From Candidatus Manganitrophus sp. (GTDB taxonomy: Bacteria > Nitrospirota > Nitrospiria > SBBL01 > Manganitrophaceae), in contig CP114561.1 in NCBI GenBank assembly GCA_028865235.1, positions 1,136,001 to 1,200,000 on the forward strand: a stretch of 64,000 nt of DNA. The letters run 5' to 3'. The position numbers were made by a program, and so were the translations under genes. The notes under the pieces are model-generated. The model saw nothing but the letters and a program-made list of their open reading frames with translations. It ran no database searches and was not told where the DNA came from. Positions 45,641-55,384 of the stretch are shown here, in pieces (within the stretch, counting starts at the first letter, position 1; each line of letters begins with the position of its first letter).

Positions 45641-46024
45641 CTAAGCCAGACCGTTTTTCTTTTTATAATCGGCGATGGCGGCCTTGATTGCATCTTCCGC
45701 CAGAACCGAGCAATGTATTTTCACCGGAGGAAGATTCAGCTCGTTGACGATGTCGGTATTTTTGATCCCCGTTGCCTCATCGAGTGTTTTCCCCTTGAGC
45801 ATCTCCGTGGCCAAGCTTGAGCTGGCGATGGCGCTGCCGCAGCCGAATGTCTTGAATTTGGCATCTTCGATGACGCCGTTGCTCACTTTCAATTGAAGCT
45901 TCATCACGTCCCCGCACTCCGGCGCGCCGACGACTCCGGTTCCGACTTCAGGAGCGTTCTTGTCAAGCGACCCGACGTTTCGGGGGTTATTGTAGTGGTC
46001 AATCACTTTATTGCTGTATGCCAT
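45641..46024 (-). CDS. iscU: Fe-S scaffold IscU
   Basis: 127 residues. Ligand Cys in GAPECGDVMKLQL, TFGCGSAIASSSLATEML and VKIHCSVLAEDAI, with the HscA-binding LPPVK motif (ELNLPPVKIH). Conserved NPRNVGSLDK start. The scaffold assembles [2Fe-2S] with IscS. Confidence 0.96.
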   Translation of the reverse strand: MAYSNKVIDHYNNPRNVGSLDKNAPEVGTGVVGAPECGDVMKLQLKVSNGVIEDAKFKTFGCGSAIASSSLATEMLKGKTLDEATGIKNTDIVNELNLPPVKIHCSVLAEDAIKAAIADYKKKNGLA

Positions 46025-46060
46025 TTCGATTCTCCTCTACCCCTGAAATAGATGATCAGA

Positions 46061-47278
46061 TTAATGTTGTGTCCACTGAACATTCTTAAGATCAATCCCC
46101 TCTTTGGCCATCTCATAGAGCGGGGACATCTCTCGAAGCCGTCGAACCGTCTCGACCACGCGTTGAACGACGTAGTCGACTTCTTCTTCCGTATTGAAAC
46201 GTCCCAACCCAAATCGAAGTGAAGAATGAGCCAAGTCGCTTCCAACCCCCAAGGAGCGTAGAACGTAAGACGGCTCCAACGTGGCGGTGGTACAGGCCGA
46301 TCCTGAGGAGAGGGCGACCTCTTTCAAGCCCATCAAAAGCGACTCTCCTTCGACATAAGCAAAACTCATATTGAGATTACCCGGCAACCGTTGAATCGGA
46401 TCTCCATTCAAATAAACCTCATCCAACCCCTTGAGAATCCCCTGTCTGAGTCTCTCCCGCAGCTGGGTGAGGCGGGCCGATTCTTCAACCATCTCTTTGT
46501 CGGAAAGCTCGCACGCCTTTCCAAAACCGACGATCCCAGGGACATTGAGCGTACCCGATCGCATCCCCCGCTCATGCCCTCCGCCGTCGATAATGGGCGC
46601 GATTCGGACACGTGGATTTTTCTTCCTCACGTAAAGAGCGCCGATTCCCTTCGGGCCATACATCTTGTGGGCCGAGAAGGCCATCACATCGATTCCCATC
46701 GCCTGGACATCCACCGGAATTTTACCGACCCCTTGTGTCGCATCGCAATGGAAAATGACCCCTCGTTCCTTGGCAATTTTGCCGATCTCGGCCACCGGCT
46801 GGATTACGCCGATTTCATTGTTTGCCATCATCACCGAGATCAGGATCGTTTTTTCGGTGATGGCCGCTTTGAGTAGATCGAGATCGACCATCCCATCGGC
46901 CTTGACCGGAAGATAAGTGACTTCATATCCCATCTTCTCTAGACGTTTGCAGCTGTCCAAAACCGCCTTGTGTTCGGTGACCACCGTAATGATGTGGTTC
47001 CCCTTCTCCCGATACATCTCGGCGACCCCTTTGAGGGCCAAATTGTCCGACTCGGTTGCACCGCTGGTGAAGATAATTTCTTTCGGATCACAATGAATCA
47101 GATGAGCGATCTGTTCGCGTGCCTGATCGACCGCTTTTTCGGCTTCCCAGCCAAACGCATGATTTCGACTGGCGGCATTACCGAACTTTTCGACAAAATA
47201 GGGAAGCATCGCTTCCAGAACACGGGGGTCCATCGGTGTGGTCGAATGATTATCCATGAAAATAGGGAATTTCAACAT
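46061..47278 (-). CDS. iscS: cysteine desulfurase IscS
   Basis: 405 residues. [59 protein letters not shown] (PLP Lys), catalytic loop [20 protein letters not shown]. Residues match group I IscS with a C-terminal [20 protein letters not shown] motif. 36 bases from iscU, 19 bases behind iscR. Reads normally, no break. Confidence 0.96.
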   Translation of the reverse strand: MLKFPIFMDNHSTTPMDPRVLEAMLPYFVEKFGNAASRNHAFGWEAEKAVDQAREQIAHLIHCDPKEIIFTSGATESDNLALKGVAEMYREKGNHIITVVTEHKAVLDSCKRLEKMGYEVTYLPVKADGMVDLDLLKAAITEKTILISVMMANNEIGVIQPVAEIGKIAKERGVIFHCDATQGVGKIPVDVQAMGIDVMAFSAHKMYGPKGIGALYVRKKNPRVRIAPIIDGGGHERGMRSGTLNVPGIVGFGKACELSDKEMVEESARLTQLRERLRQGILKGLDEVYLNGDPIQRLPGNLNMSFAYVEGESLLMGLKEVALSSGSACTTATLEPSYVLRSLGVGSDLAHSSLRFGLGRFNTEEEVDYVVQRVVETVRRLREMSPLYEMAKEGIDLKNVQWTQH

Positions 47279-47297
47279 AAACTCCTCTAGTAAACGG

Positions 47298-47729
47298 TCA
47301 GCGAACCGTAATTTCTTCGATGACTTCCTCTCGATACATTTGATCGAGGGTTGTCTTATCTAAAAGCTCGATAATTTTGCTTTCAATTCTGCGGAGCGGG
47401 CTTCGGACTGTACAACGTTCCGTTTGTAAACACGTATTCTCTCCGTCATGGCAACGGACAATTTGGACGGGACCCTCTATCGCTCGGATCACCTCACCCA
47501 CGGTGATCGCCGAGGGTTCTTTGGCAAGGATATATCCACCCTTCGGTCCATTTTGGCTGACGATGATCCCTTTTTTTGCAAGCCTCTGAAGTATTTTTGC
47601 TAGCAATTCCAATGGGATATTATATATTTCCGAAATCGTTCGGGTGTTTGCGATGAACTCTTCCCCTTGGCAGGACATATAATTGATTGCCATGAGCGCA
47701 TAGTCTGTCTTTTTTGTTAGTTTCAGCAT
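47298..47729 (-). CDS. iscR: Rrf2-family regulator IscR
   Basis: 143 residues. Winged helix [60 protein letters not shown]. Three Cys: [19 protein letters not shown] (C-x6-C-x5-C) for the [2Fe-2S] cluster. E. coli has a His three residues after the third Cys; here it is Arg, so the fourth ligand must differ. An IscR type-1-like operator lies across the promoter at 47766-47790. Confidence 0.92.
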   Translation of the reverse strand: MLKLTKKTDYALMAINYMSCQGEEFIANTRTISEIYNIPLELLAKILQRLAKKGIIVSQNGPKGGYILAKEPSAITVGEVIRAIEGPVQIVRCHDGENTCLQTERCTVRSPLRRIESKIIELLDKTTLDQMYREEVIEEITVR

Positions 47730-47765
47730 AATGCTCTCTGATAAAGAGAATCGCCGACCATTTTA

Positions 47766-47790
47766 ATCGGCGACTAGTTTAGTCGGATAT
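47766..47790. promoter_or_regulatory. IscR type-1 operator of the isc operon
   Basis: Minus strand ATATCCGACTAAACTAGTCG and CCGAT; compared with the E. coli type-1 consensus (ATASYYGACTRWWWYAGTCRRSTAT) 21 of 25 positions fit. It directly follows the -10 box and overlaps the predicted start near 47785. Confidence 0.75.
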
Positions 47791-47791
47791 A

Positions 47792-47820
47792 AACATAACA
47801 CAGCACTTTACCCATGTCAA
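47792..47820 (-). promoter_or_regulatory. promoter of iscRSUA-hscBA-fdx-iscX
   Basis: Minus strand TTGACA (47820-47815), 17 bases, TATGTT (47797-47792). Immediately followed by the IscR-type operator. Confidence 0.8.
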
Positions 47821-47850
47821 CCGAAAATTCACCGGCCGATTTGGAAAAAT

Positions 47851-49362
47851 CTAGGGGTGGAGTTTTTCGATTTCTGCTTTTGCGATTTTATTATTTGGAT
47901 CTCTTTTGAGGGCTTCTGCAAAGGAAGTCATGGCCTTCTGTGTTAATCCGGTCTTACTGTAGATCAGACCTAACTCCACATGGAATTCGGTCCTGGTGGG
48001 ATCTAAGGCAACCCCCTTTTTTAGAATTTCTGCTGCATCGCGCAGCTTGCCTGGAATGCGCGCCATTGCTTGACCGTATCGCAAGTAATAGACGGCTTTA
48101 TCAATTCTATCCGGCATCTTATTAATCGCTTCCTGGAAGAAGTAGCAGGCGTCCCGAAGATCCCCTTTCTCGAGCGCGGCCTGTCCACGCGAAAAAAAAT
48201 CTCGGTGCGTCGGCTCCGCCTGTTTCTGATTTTGTTTTCCACTTGACAGCTCGGAATCGTAGGCCTTCCTCTTCTTTTCTACCAAGAGCGTGTCGTAGGC
48301 CTGGGTGATCCGGACGAAGAGGCTTTCCAATTCTTTTTTTACCTGACCCATTTCGGCTTCAAAGTGACGATCCGGATGGTATTCCTTTGCCAACCTAAAA
48401 TAAGCCTTCTTAATCTCGTCTCGACCCGCCGAGGGGGTCACCTTTAATATTTCGTAATAATTCTGATTCTCCATCTGCAGATAAGCTTCACGAATCTTTT
48501 GGACGGTCGCCTCTTTCTCCTCGTCGAAAAAAGCTTGCTTTAGAACTTCCTCTTCGACGGCAGGAGGCACCTCTTCCGTTGCTTTTTGATGATCTTGATG
48601 ATGGTCCTGCCGATCGACTTTTTCGGCTCCTTCCGTTTCTTGGAGAGCTGGCTGTAAAATCCCCGCCGTGATAAAAAAATAGAGCACCCTGGCGCAATCC
48701 ATCGACGACATCGTTGATTCGGAAAGAACGTCACGCAAAGTCCGCTCCCCATTTATCAAACGGAGGAGATCACGCTCGGCCGCATTGAGGTTCACACTCT
48801 GAAAAAGAGAGCGGGGATCGGTGGAAAGGTGTAGGACACTATTAAGCGGAGGGAGATCGCGGATCAACCGGTTCCAATCCTGGATCCGCTTAATTCCATC
48901 CAGAATAATATCCCCCGTGCTGATCTGGAGCGTGATCACCTCCTCCGAAGGGAGCGGTCCTTCAATAAATTCATAATCTCCCTCGACCCAGGTAAAAGGG
49001 CTCAAAACAATCTCTCTGACCTGAAAGACCACCCCTTCGAAGAGATCCTTCGGGGCAATGAAACCCTGTTCAACCAAAATGGTTCCTTGCCGCTTGCCGG
49101 TCTTCTTCAGCAGATCGACGGAAGTCTCGTACTGCCTAAAGTTGATCTTCCCTGCCTTCAGGAGCACCTCTCCCAAACGATCATCGGAGTAGAGTGAAGA
49201 GGCAAAAATAATGTCCCCCTCCTGGATAAAGATCGACTTGTTCAAATCGTTTCGTTTGAGGGTGAGAACGCCGGTTTTAAGCTCGCTTCGAAGAAGCTGC
49301 AGGAGGACCGGCAACCGGGTGTCCCGGAGCCGGCCGGAAGGAAGGATGGGGGTTGCGGTCAT
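47851..49362 (-). CDS. DUF4388-J-domain-TPR protein
   Basis: 503 residues from ATG 49362 (MTATPILPSGRLRDTRLPVL). DUF4388/PATAN-like part (about 10-230): LLQLLRSELKTGVLTLKRND, GDIIFASSLYSDDRLGEVLL. Charged linker; J domain (about 310-375): YYEILKVTPSAGRDEIKKAY, RLAKEYHPDRHFEA (HPD). C-terminal TPR units: FSRGQAALEKGDLRDACYFF, VELGLIYSKTGLTQKAMTSF. Such DUF4388 proteins are seen in regulatory and gliding systems; J domain recruits DnaK. It is the last gene of the secDF operon (5 bases after secF). Function not known. Confidence 0.85.
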   Translation of the reverse strand: MTATPILPSGRLRDTRLPVLLQLLRSELKTGVLTLKRNDLNKSIFIQEGDIIFASSLYSDDRLGEVLLKAGKINFRQYETSVDLLKKTGKRQGTILVEQGFIAPKDLFEGVVFQVREIVLSPFTWVEGDYEFIEGPLPSEEVITLQISTGDIILDGIKRIQDWNRLIRDLPPLNSVLHLSTDPRSLFQSVNLNAAERDLLRLINGERTLRDVLSESTMSSMDCARVLYFFITAGILQPALQETEGAEKVDRQDHHQDHQKATEEVPPAVEEEVLKQAFFDEEKEATVQKIREAYLQMENQNYYEILKVTPSAGRDEIKKAYFRLAKEYHPDRHFEAEMGQVKKELESLFVRITQAYDTLLVEKKRKAYDSELSSGKQNQKQAEPTHRDFFSRGQAALEKGDLRDACYFFQEAINKMPDRIDKAVYYLRYGQAMARIPGKLRDAAEILKKGVALDPTRTEFHVELGLIYSKTGLTQKAMTSFAEALKRDPNNKIAKAEIEKLHP

Positions 49363-49367
49363 TGTTC

Positions 49368-50291
49368 TCAGCTCTGTGTAGAAGCTCTTTTCAACACCTT
49401 GGCTCTCTTTTCCCACAAGAGAAGCAGCGGGCTCGCAATAAACCAGGAGGAATAGGTCCCGACGATCAATCCAAAAAGCATCGCAAGGGCAAAATCACGG
49501 ATGACCTCTCCGCCGAAGAAGAAGATCGCCAAGAGAACCAAAAATGTGGTCACGCCGGTGATGAACGTCCGGGAGAGGACCTCATTGATGGAGCGGTTGA
49601 CAATCTGCTGGAACGATTCCCTCTTCTGCAGCCTGAGATTTTCCCGGATCCGGTCAAAGACGACCACCGTGTCGCTCAAAGAGTAGCCGGCAATGGTCAG
49701 GAGGGCGGTGACGATCAAGAGGGTGATCTCCTTATTCAGGAGAAAGAGAATTCCCAGAACGACCAGGACGTCGTGAAAGGTCGCGAGGGTCGCTGCAATC
49801 CCAAATCGGAATTCAAATCGGAACGCGATATAAATAATGATTCCGATGATCGAGATCGTGACCGCCAACAAGGCGTCTTTCCGAAGTTTTTCTCCGATGG
49901 TCGGCCCGATTTCGGTGCTGCTCTCCACCGTAAATTGATTCCCTGAAAATTTTTTGTTCAGCGCCTCCTGAACCTGCTCCACCACATTTTTCTGGACGAT
50001 ATCCTGCTTCAGGCGGACCAGCAGCTTATTTTCCGCGACGACTTCTTGGAGTTCGGCCCCTTTCACACCCCCTTCTTCCAGGGCGGCTCTCGCTTCCTCG
50101 ATCTGGATCGGCTGCTCGAATCTAAGTTGAATGGCGGCCCCTCCGGCAAAATCAATCCCGAGATTCGCCTTTCCTTGAGAGATTCGCACCAGGGCCAGGA
50201 GACCCAACGCAACCAGCACCCCTGAAACGGCGAAGAAAAGATAGCGTTTTCCGATAAAATCGATATTGGTATTTTTAAATACTTGAAACAT
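49368..50291 (-). CDS. secF: protein translocase subunit SecF
   Basis: 307 residues, six membrane helices, SecF signature: GIDFAGGAAIQLRFEQPIQI, GYSLSDTVVVFDRIRENLRL, SINEVLSRTFITGVTTFLVL. It forms SecDF with SecD, using proton motive force to pull translocated proteins. 42 bases after secD, and upstream of the DUF4388 protein. Confidence 0.95.
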   Translation of the reverse strand: MFQVFKNTNIDFIGKRYLFFAVSGVLVALGLLALVRISQGKANLGIDFAGGAAIQLRFEQPIQIEEARAALEEGGVKGAELQEVVAENKLLVRLKQDIVQKNVVEQVQEALNKKFSGNQFTVESSTEIGPTIGEKLRKDALLAVTISIIGIIIYIAFRFEFRFGIAATLATFHDVLVVLGILFLLNKEITLLIVTALLTIAGYSLSDTVVVFDRIRENLRLQKRESFQQIVNRSINEVLSRTFITGVTTFLVLLAIFFFGGEVIRDFALAMLFGLIVGTYSSWFIASPLLLLWEKRAKVLKRASTQS

Positions 50292-50333
50292 AAACCTCCT
50301 TATACATCCGGGAAAAAAGAACGAACGGCCGCG

Positions 50334-51968
50334 TCAGATGCTCAGCTTCTGCAGCTTCCACCGGCTGTTGATAAAATCATAAACCACTTTGGTCCCGATC
50401 AAAGAAGTAAAGAGATTGATCATCACGCCGAGCGAGAGCGAAACGGCGAATCCCTTGATCGGACCCGTCCCGAAGAGAAAGAGGACGAAGGCCGTAATCA
50501 GCGTCGTCACATGGGAGTCAAAAATGGAAGAGAAAGCCTTGTGGTAGCCCCCATCGACCGCCAGCCGAACCGGTTTTCCCGCCCGAAGCTCATCCCGAAT
50601 CCGCTCGAAGATCAACACGTTCGAATCGACCGACATCCCGATCGTCAAAATAATTCCGGCAATGCCCGGCAGGGTCAGGGTCGCATTCAGAGCGGCCATC
50701 GCCCCCAGCAACAAAACGATATTGAGAACCATCGTCAGGTCGGCCAACAAACCGGAGGCCCGATAATAAATAATCATGAACGAGACGACCAGGAGGGTCC
50801 CGATCATCCCCGCCTTTAATCCATTCTCGACCGAATCTTGCCCCAGGGAGGGTCCCACGGTCACGTTCTGGATGATTTTTACCGGCGCCGGAAGCGCACC
50901 GGCCCGGAGAACGATCGATAGGTCGTTCGCCTGATCCATCGTAAACGTGCCGCTGATCTGAGCCCGGCCGCCGGAGATCCGCTCTTGAATCACCGGGGCG
51001 GAGTAGACCGTGTTGTCGAGAACGATCGCCAGACGACGACGCCGGTTCTCTTCCGTTACCTTCTCAAAGAGTCTTGCACCGACCGGATCAAAGGTGATGG
51101 CGACATACGGCGTATTGAAGTCTCCGATCGACACGCGGGCGTCGCTCAACAGATCACCCGACAGCGCCGCCCGGCGCTTGACCAAAAACGGGCGCTTCGT
51201 GACCTTGCCGGTCTCTTTGTTCACCATCCGTTCAAAGAGGATCTGGTCGTCCGGAGGAATCCGGGCTTCATATTCCTGAATAAAGGCGGCTTCCCGCTCC
51301 GCCTCCATCTCCAGCGGAAATTGTCGCGCGATCGGGCTCTCATCATCGACCAGCTTGAATTCGAGCTGGGCCGTCCGCCCGATCAACGCAATCGCTCTCT
51401 GCGGCTCCTTCACCCCCGGAAGCTGGACCAGGATCTCGTTGGCCCCTTGCTTCTGAATCAGCGGTTCGGTCACGCCGAATTGGTCGATCCTGTTCCGGAT
51501 CGTCTCCAACGCCTGGGAGGTGGCCGACTCCAGAATTCGGTTGACCTCCGACTCCCGAAGCGTGAGAACCACCTCCCCCGCGCCCGATTGCTTCGTCGTC
51601 AGGTTGGGATACTCCTCATCGAGGATTTTAGAAATCGCCTCCTTGTTTTCCGGAGCAAAAGAGAGAAGGATATCCCTTCCCTCCCTTCGGATCGATTGCG
51701 CGGCCAGATTCTTTTCCCCCAACGATCCCTTCAGGCTCTCGAGAGTTCGTTCCACCGTGTTGTCTACCGCCTTTTCCCCTTCGACCTCCATCACCAAATG
51801 CATCCCCCCTTGGAGATCGAGCCCCAGGGTGATCCCCTTGTCGGGAAAGAACCGGCCCCACCAGGAGGGAAGCTTCGAGTAGAGCGGGGTCGACGGAAGG
51901 AAGAAAACGATCGAGACAAAAACTGTGAGCAGAATGAAAACCAAACGTCCTCGGATTCCTTTCTTCAT
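50334..51968 (-). CDS. secD: protein translocase subunit SecD
   Basis: 544 residues. GLDLQGGMHLVMEVEGEKAV, NRIDQFGVTEPLIQKQGANE and VQLPGVKEPQRAIALIGRTA are the P1 domain signatures; the C-terminal membrane part has AINATLTLPG-type sequence (AALNATLTLPGIAGIILTIG) and VDSNVLIFERIRDELRAGKP. Overlaps yajC stop by 4 bases. Confidence 0.95.
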   Translation of the reverse strand: MKKGIRGRLVFILLTVFVSIVFFLPSTPLYSKLPSWWGRFFPDKGITLGLDLQGGMHLVMEVEGEKAVDNTVERTLESLKGSLGEKNLAAQSIRREGRDILLSFAPENKEAISKILDEEYPNLTTKQSGAGEVVLTLRESEVNRILESATSQALETIRNRIDQFGVTEPLIQKQGANEILVQLPGVKEPQRAIALIGRTAQLEFKLVDDESPIARQFPLEMEAEREAAFIQEYEARIPPDDQILFERMVNKETGKVTKRPFLVKRRAALSGDLLSDARVSIGDFNTPYVAITFDPVGARLFEKVTEENRRRRLAIVLDNTVYSAPVIQERISGGRAQISGTFTMDQANDLSIVLRAGALPAPVKIIQNVTVGPSLGQDSVENGLKAGMIGTLLVVSFMIIYYRASGLLADLTMVLNIVLLLGAMAALNATLTLPGIAGIILTIGMSVDSNVLIFERIRDELRAGKPVRLAVDGGYHKAFSSIFDSHVTTLITAFVLFLFGTGPIKGFAVSLSLGVMINLFTSLIGTKVVYDFINSRWKLQKLSI

Positions 51969-52315
51969 TTCGCCCGCTCCTCGGCCCCTCCGGCCTCCGC
52001 GGTTTGAACCTCTTCAATGTAATTTCGTCCCACTTTCACCCGAACCCCCTCTGCAATCTGAATCGTCACGACATCCGGGGAAAGATTGGTCACCGTTCCG
52101 ATGATCCCTCCCGTGGTCGTCACGCGGTCCCCTTTTTTTAATGCCTCGATCATCGCCTTCCGTTTTTTCATCTTCTTTTGTTGAGGCATGACCAAAAGAA
52201 AATAAAAAATAACAAAAATTAAAATAAACGGGATAAACGAGAGCATCGGATTTCCGGGTGCCGCCGGCGCTCCTCCCGCCTGTGCCCATGCATTTGATTC
52301 AAACCATTCCAACAA
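51965..52315 (-). CDS. yajC: preprotein translocase subunit YajC
   Basis: 116 residues with one membrane helix (FIPFILIFVIFYFLLVMPQQ), and the KK-R-MIEALKKGDRVTTTGGIIGTV motif. It accompanies SecDF. ATGA overlap with secD (51965-51968), 52 bases after tgt. Confidence 0.94.
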   Translation of the reverse strand: MLEWFESNAWAQAGGAPAAPGNPMLSFIPFILIFVIFYFLLVMPQQKKMKKRKAMIEALKKGDRVTTTGGIIGTVTNLSPDVVTIQIAEGVRVKVGRNYIEEVQTAEAGGAEERAK

Positions 52316-52367
52316 CGCAACCTCCTAGTAGTATATCCGGAATTAAAAAAATGGGGAGTGAAAACAC

Positions 52368-53551
52368 TCAGGCTTTCGACTCCATCCCTTCGATCTCCGG
52401 ATTCCGCTTCTGATAGAATTCGTTTCGGAAACTCCCCAGCGTGTTCTTCTCAATCGCCTGACGTAACCCCTCCATGAGGGTGAGATAATAATACAGGTTA
52501 TGCAGGGTATTCAACCGAATTGCCAGGAGCTCTTTTGCCATGAAGAGATGCCGCAAGTAGGCCCGCGAAAAATTTCGGCAGGTATAACAGCCGCAATCGG
52601 CGTCGAGCGGCCGGTCATCTTCCGTATACCGCGCATTTTTAATATGAATTTCCCCGCGAGAGGTAAAGAGCGATCCGGTCCGCGCGTGCCGCGTCGGAAG
52701 AACACAGTCGAACAGATCGATCCCCCGAGCCACCCCTTCGACCAGATCTTCCGGTGTGCCGACCCCCATCAAATAACGGGGGAACGTTTCCGGAATCAGC
52801 GGAACCACTTCGTCTAAAATATGGAGCATCTGCTCCTGCGGCTCTCCTACCGAGAGGCCCCCGATGGCGATCCCGTCAAATCCGATCTCCAGCAGACCTT
52901 CGGCCCCTTTTTTGCGAAGATCCTCGTGGAAGCCCCCCTGGACGATGCCATAAAGGAATTGGTCACCCCGGCGATGCGCCGCTTTGCAACGGCGGGCCCA
53001 GTCGAGCGTCCGTTCGAGCGAGGCGGCCGTCTTCGCGTAGTCGGACGGATAGGGCAGGCACTCATCGAAGGCCATGATGATATCGGCCCCCAATCCCTCT
53101 TCAATCTCGATCGCCTTTTCGGGTGTAATAAAATGGCGCGAGCCGTCGAGATGAGACTGGAAAGTCACCCCCTCGTCGGTCACCTTCGTCAGAAGATTGA
53201 GGCTAAAGATTTGATAGCCGCCGCTGTCGGTGAGAATCGGCCGATCCCAGCCGATGAAGGAGTGAAGCCCTCCGCGCCGCGCGATAAATTCGTGTCCCGG
53301 TCGAAGGTAAAGATGGTATGCATTGCCGAGAATGATCTGCGCGCCGACCCGTTCGAGATCTTCGGGAGACATTCCTTTAACGCTTCCCAACGTTCCGACC
53401 GGCATAAAGGCCGGGGTCTGAATCTCGCCGTGGAAGGTCCGGACCACCCCCGCCGCGCGGGTGTCTCCTTGGTGGAGTGAAGAAGCCGGAAGTGCTCCCC
53501 CGCCTGTGCTTCTTTTTTCCCGGTCGCCGTATCGATTTCAATCCGCTCCAT
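52368..53551 (-). CDS. tgt: queuine/preQ1 tRNA-ribosyltransferase (one frameshift)
   Basis: About 394 residues from ATG 53551 (MERIEIDTATGKKEAQAGEH); one missing G in the run 53447-53451 joins to VVRTFHGEIQTPAFMPVGTL. Catalytic Asp motif ILTDSGGYQIFSL, substrate motif LPTRHARTGSLFT, Zn site CGCYTCRNFSRAYLRHL. It exchanges guanine for preQ1 in tRNAs with GUN anticodons. Start codon overlaps the argS stop. Confidence 0.93.
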
Positions 53552-55228
53552 TACATCCGCTCCGGCGCGCGCACCCCTAAAATGGCCAGGGCATTCCTTA
53601 AGACGATTTGGACCGCCGCCATCAAGACAAGTCGGGCGCGCGTTCGGGGAAGATCCTCCGTCACCACGCGATGATCGAAATAATAGCGATGGAGCATTCC
53701 CGCCAACTCCTGAAGGTAGAAGGTCAATCGGTGAGGCTCCAATACCTCCGCGGCCGATTGAAGCAGATCGGGATAATTGGAGAGCTGTTTGATCAGCGCC
53801 TGCTCCTCCGGAAGATCCAAAACCGTCAGATCGGCCAATTTCGCATTTTGAATCTCCTCTTCCACATTCAGTCCCCGTTCGGTCGCCACCCGGAGGATGC
53901 TGCAGACGCGGGCGTGCGCATACTGAACGTAATAGACTGGATTTTCGGTAGAAGCCTTCTTGGCCAAATCGAGATCGAAATCGAGCGACGTATCGGATCG
54001 GCGCATCAAAAAAAGAACCGGGTCGCATCGACCCCCACCTCATCCATCACCTCTCTTAACGTCACGAACTCACCGGAGCGCTTCGACATCGCTACCGGCT
54101 TTCCTTCTCGGAGGAGATTGACCAATTGATGAATCAAGATGTCGAGCCGGTCTGGGGAGTAGCCCATGGCGGCGGCGACTGCTTTGACCCGGGCGATGTA
54201 GCCGTGATGGTCGGCCCCCCAGATGTCGATCAGCCGATCATATCCCCGCTCGAATTTGTTCCGGTGATAAGCGATGTCGGAGGCGAAATAGGTCATCTGC
54301 CGATTGCTCCGCATCACCACCCGGTCTTTATCATCCCCAAAGCGGGTCGTCGCGACCCAAAGGGCGCCGTCCTGCTCATAGAGCACCCCCGCCGATTTCA
54401 GGAATTCAAGGGAGGCATCGACCTCTTTGTTCCGGTAAAGATCTTCTTCGGGAAACCACCGATCGAAGCGAACACCGAATTGATCGAGGTCCCGCCGGAT
54501 CCATCCGAGGATCGTCTGGTAACTCGTCCGGACGAAAAAAGGAAGGTGCTCCTCCTCGGGACCGGTCAGATACCGGTCCCCGGCTGATTTCTTGATTTTC
54601 TCGGCGATCTCGATAATATAACTACCCCGGTAACTCTCGTCCGGAAGGGTCACCTTTTCGCCGAAGAGCTCCCGGTAACGAAGATAAGTCGATCGGCCCA
54701 ACAGGGTCATCTGATTGCCGACATCATTAATATAATATTCCCGGTCCACCTGGTAACCGACCGCCTGGAGAAGAAGGGCCAATGCATCCCCCAATGCGGC
54801 CGCCCGGCCGTGCGCGACATGGAGCGGGCCGGTCGGATTGGCGCTGACAAACTCGATCTGGACCTTCTTTCCCCCCCGATCGAGGTCTGACCGTATCGGC
54901 CTTTCTTCTCTCGGATGTCGAGAAGCGTCTGATACCAATGGTCCTTGCTCAGAAAAAAATTGATATAACCGGGGCCGGCGATTTCGATCTTTTCGATTAG
55001 CGGGGAACGTCCTTGGAGCAGGGCGACTAAGTCCGAGGCGATTTCCCGCGGCGGACGACCCTCTTCCTTTGAAAGAGAGAGGGCCAATGTCGTCGCAAAA
55101 TCCCCCTGCCCCTCCCGCTTCGGGACCTCCAAAATGATCTGGGCGCTCTTCCCCTGCTGTTTGAGCTTTCCCTGCTTTCGGGCCTCCGCGATGACCTCCG
55201 TCAGGAGACCCGTTAATATGGCTTTCAT
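53551..55228 (-). CDS. argS: arginyl-tRNA synthetase (two frameshifts)
   Basis: About 559 residues. N-term MKAILTGLLTEVIAEARKQG, VPKREGQGDFATTLALSLSK, IEIAGPGYINFFLS. After one missing G in the run at 54875-54882: VQIEFVSANPTGPLHVAHGR (HIGH-type signature), and AMSKRSGEFVTLREVMDEVG (KMSK-type). After one missing T at 54005-54012 the C-terminal anticodon part continues DLDLAKKASTENPVYYVQYA. Heads the argS-tgt-yajC-secD-secF operon. Confidence 0.92.
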
Positions 55229-55251
55229 CGATTCTTCCCGGCATGTATGAA

Positions 55252-55270
55252 GCCGCCTTGAACAGGCGGC
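55252..55270. other. hairpin in the argS leader
   Basis: GCCGCCT and AGGCGGC form a 7-base stem about 24 bases upstream of the argS ATG. In the roughly 100-base leader; might serve translational control, but could be an unrelated palindrome. Confidence 0.35.
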
Positions 55271-55338
55271 CGACCTTTTATTCTCGGCGAGCGATCTTCA
55301 CTTGAAGCGCTGAAGAAAAAAGGAAAAACAAGCTTTTG

Positions 55339-55366
55339 AGTATAGCGGATCTGTTTGAAAAGTCAA
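55339..55366 (-). promoter_or_regulatory. promoter of argS operon
   Basis: Minus strand TTGACT (55366-55361), 16 bases, TATACT (55344-55339). Predicted start near 55332, a leader of about 104 bases. Confidence 0.72.
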
Positions 55367-55384
55367 CTCTCCGGGTCGATTTCT

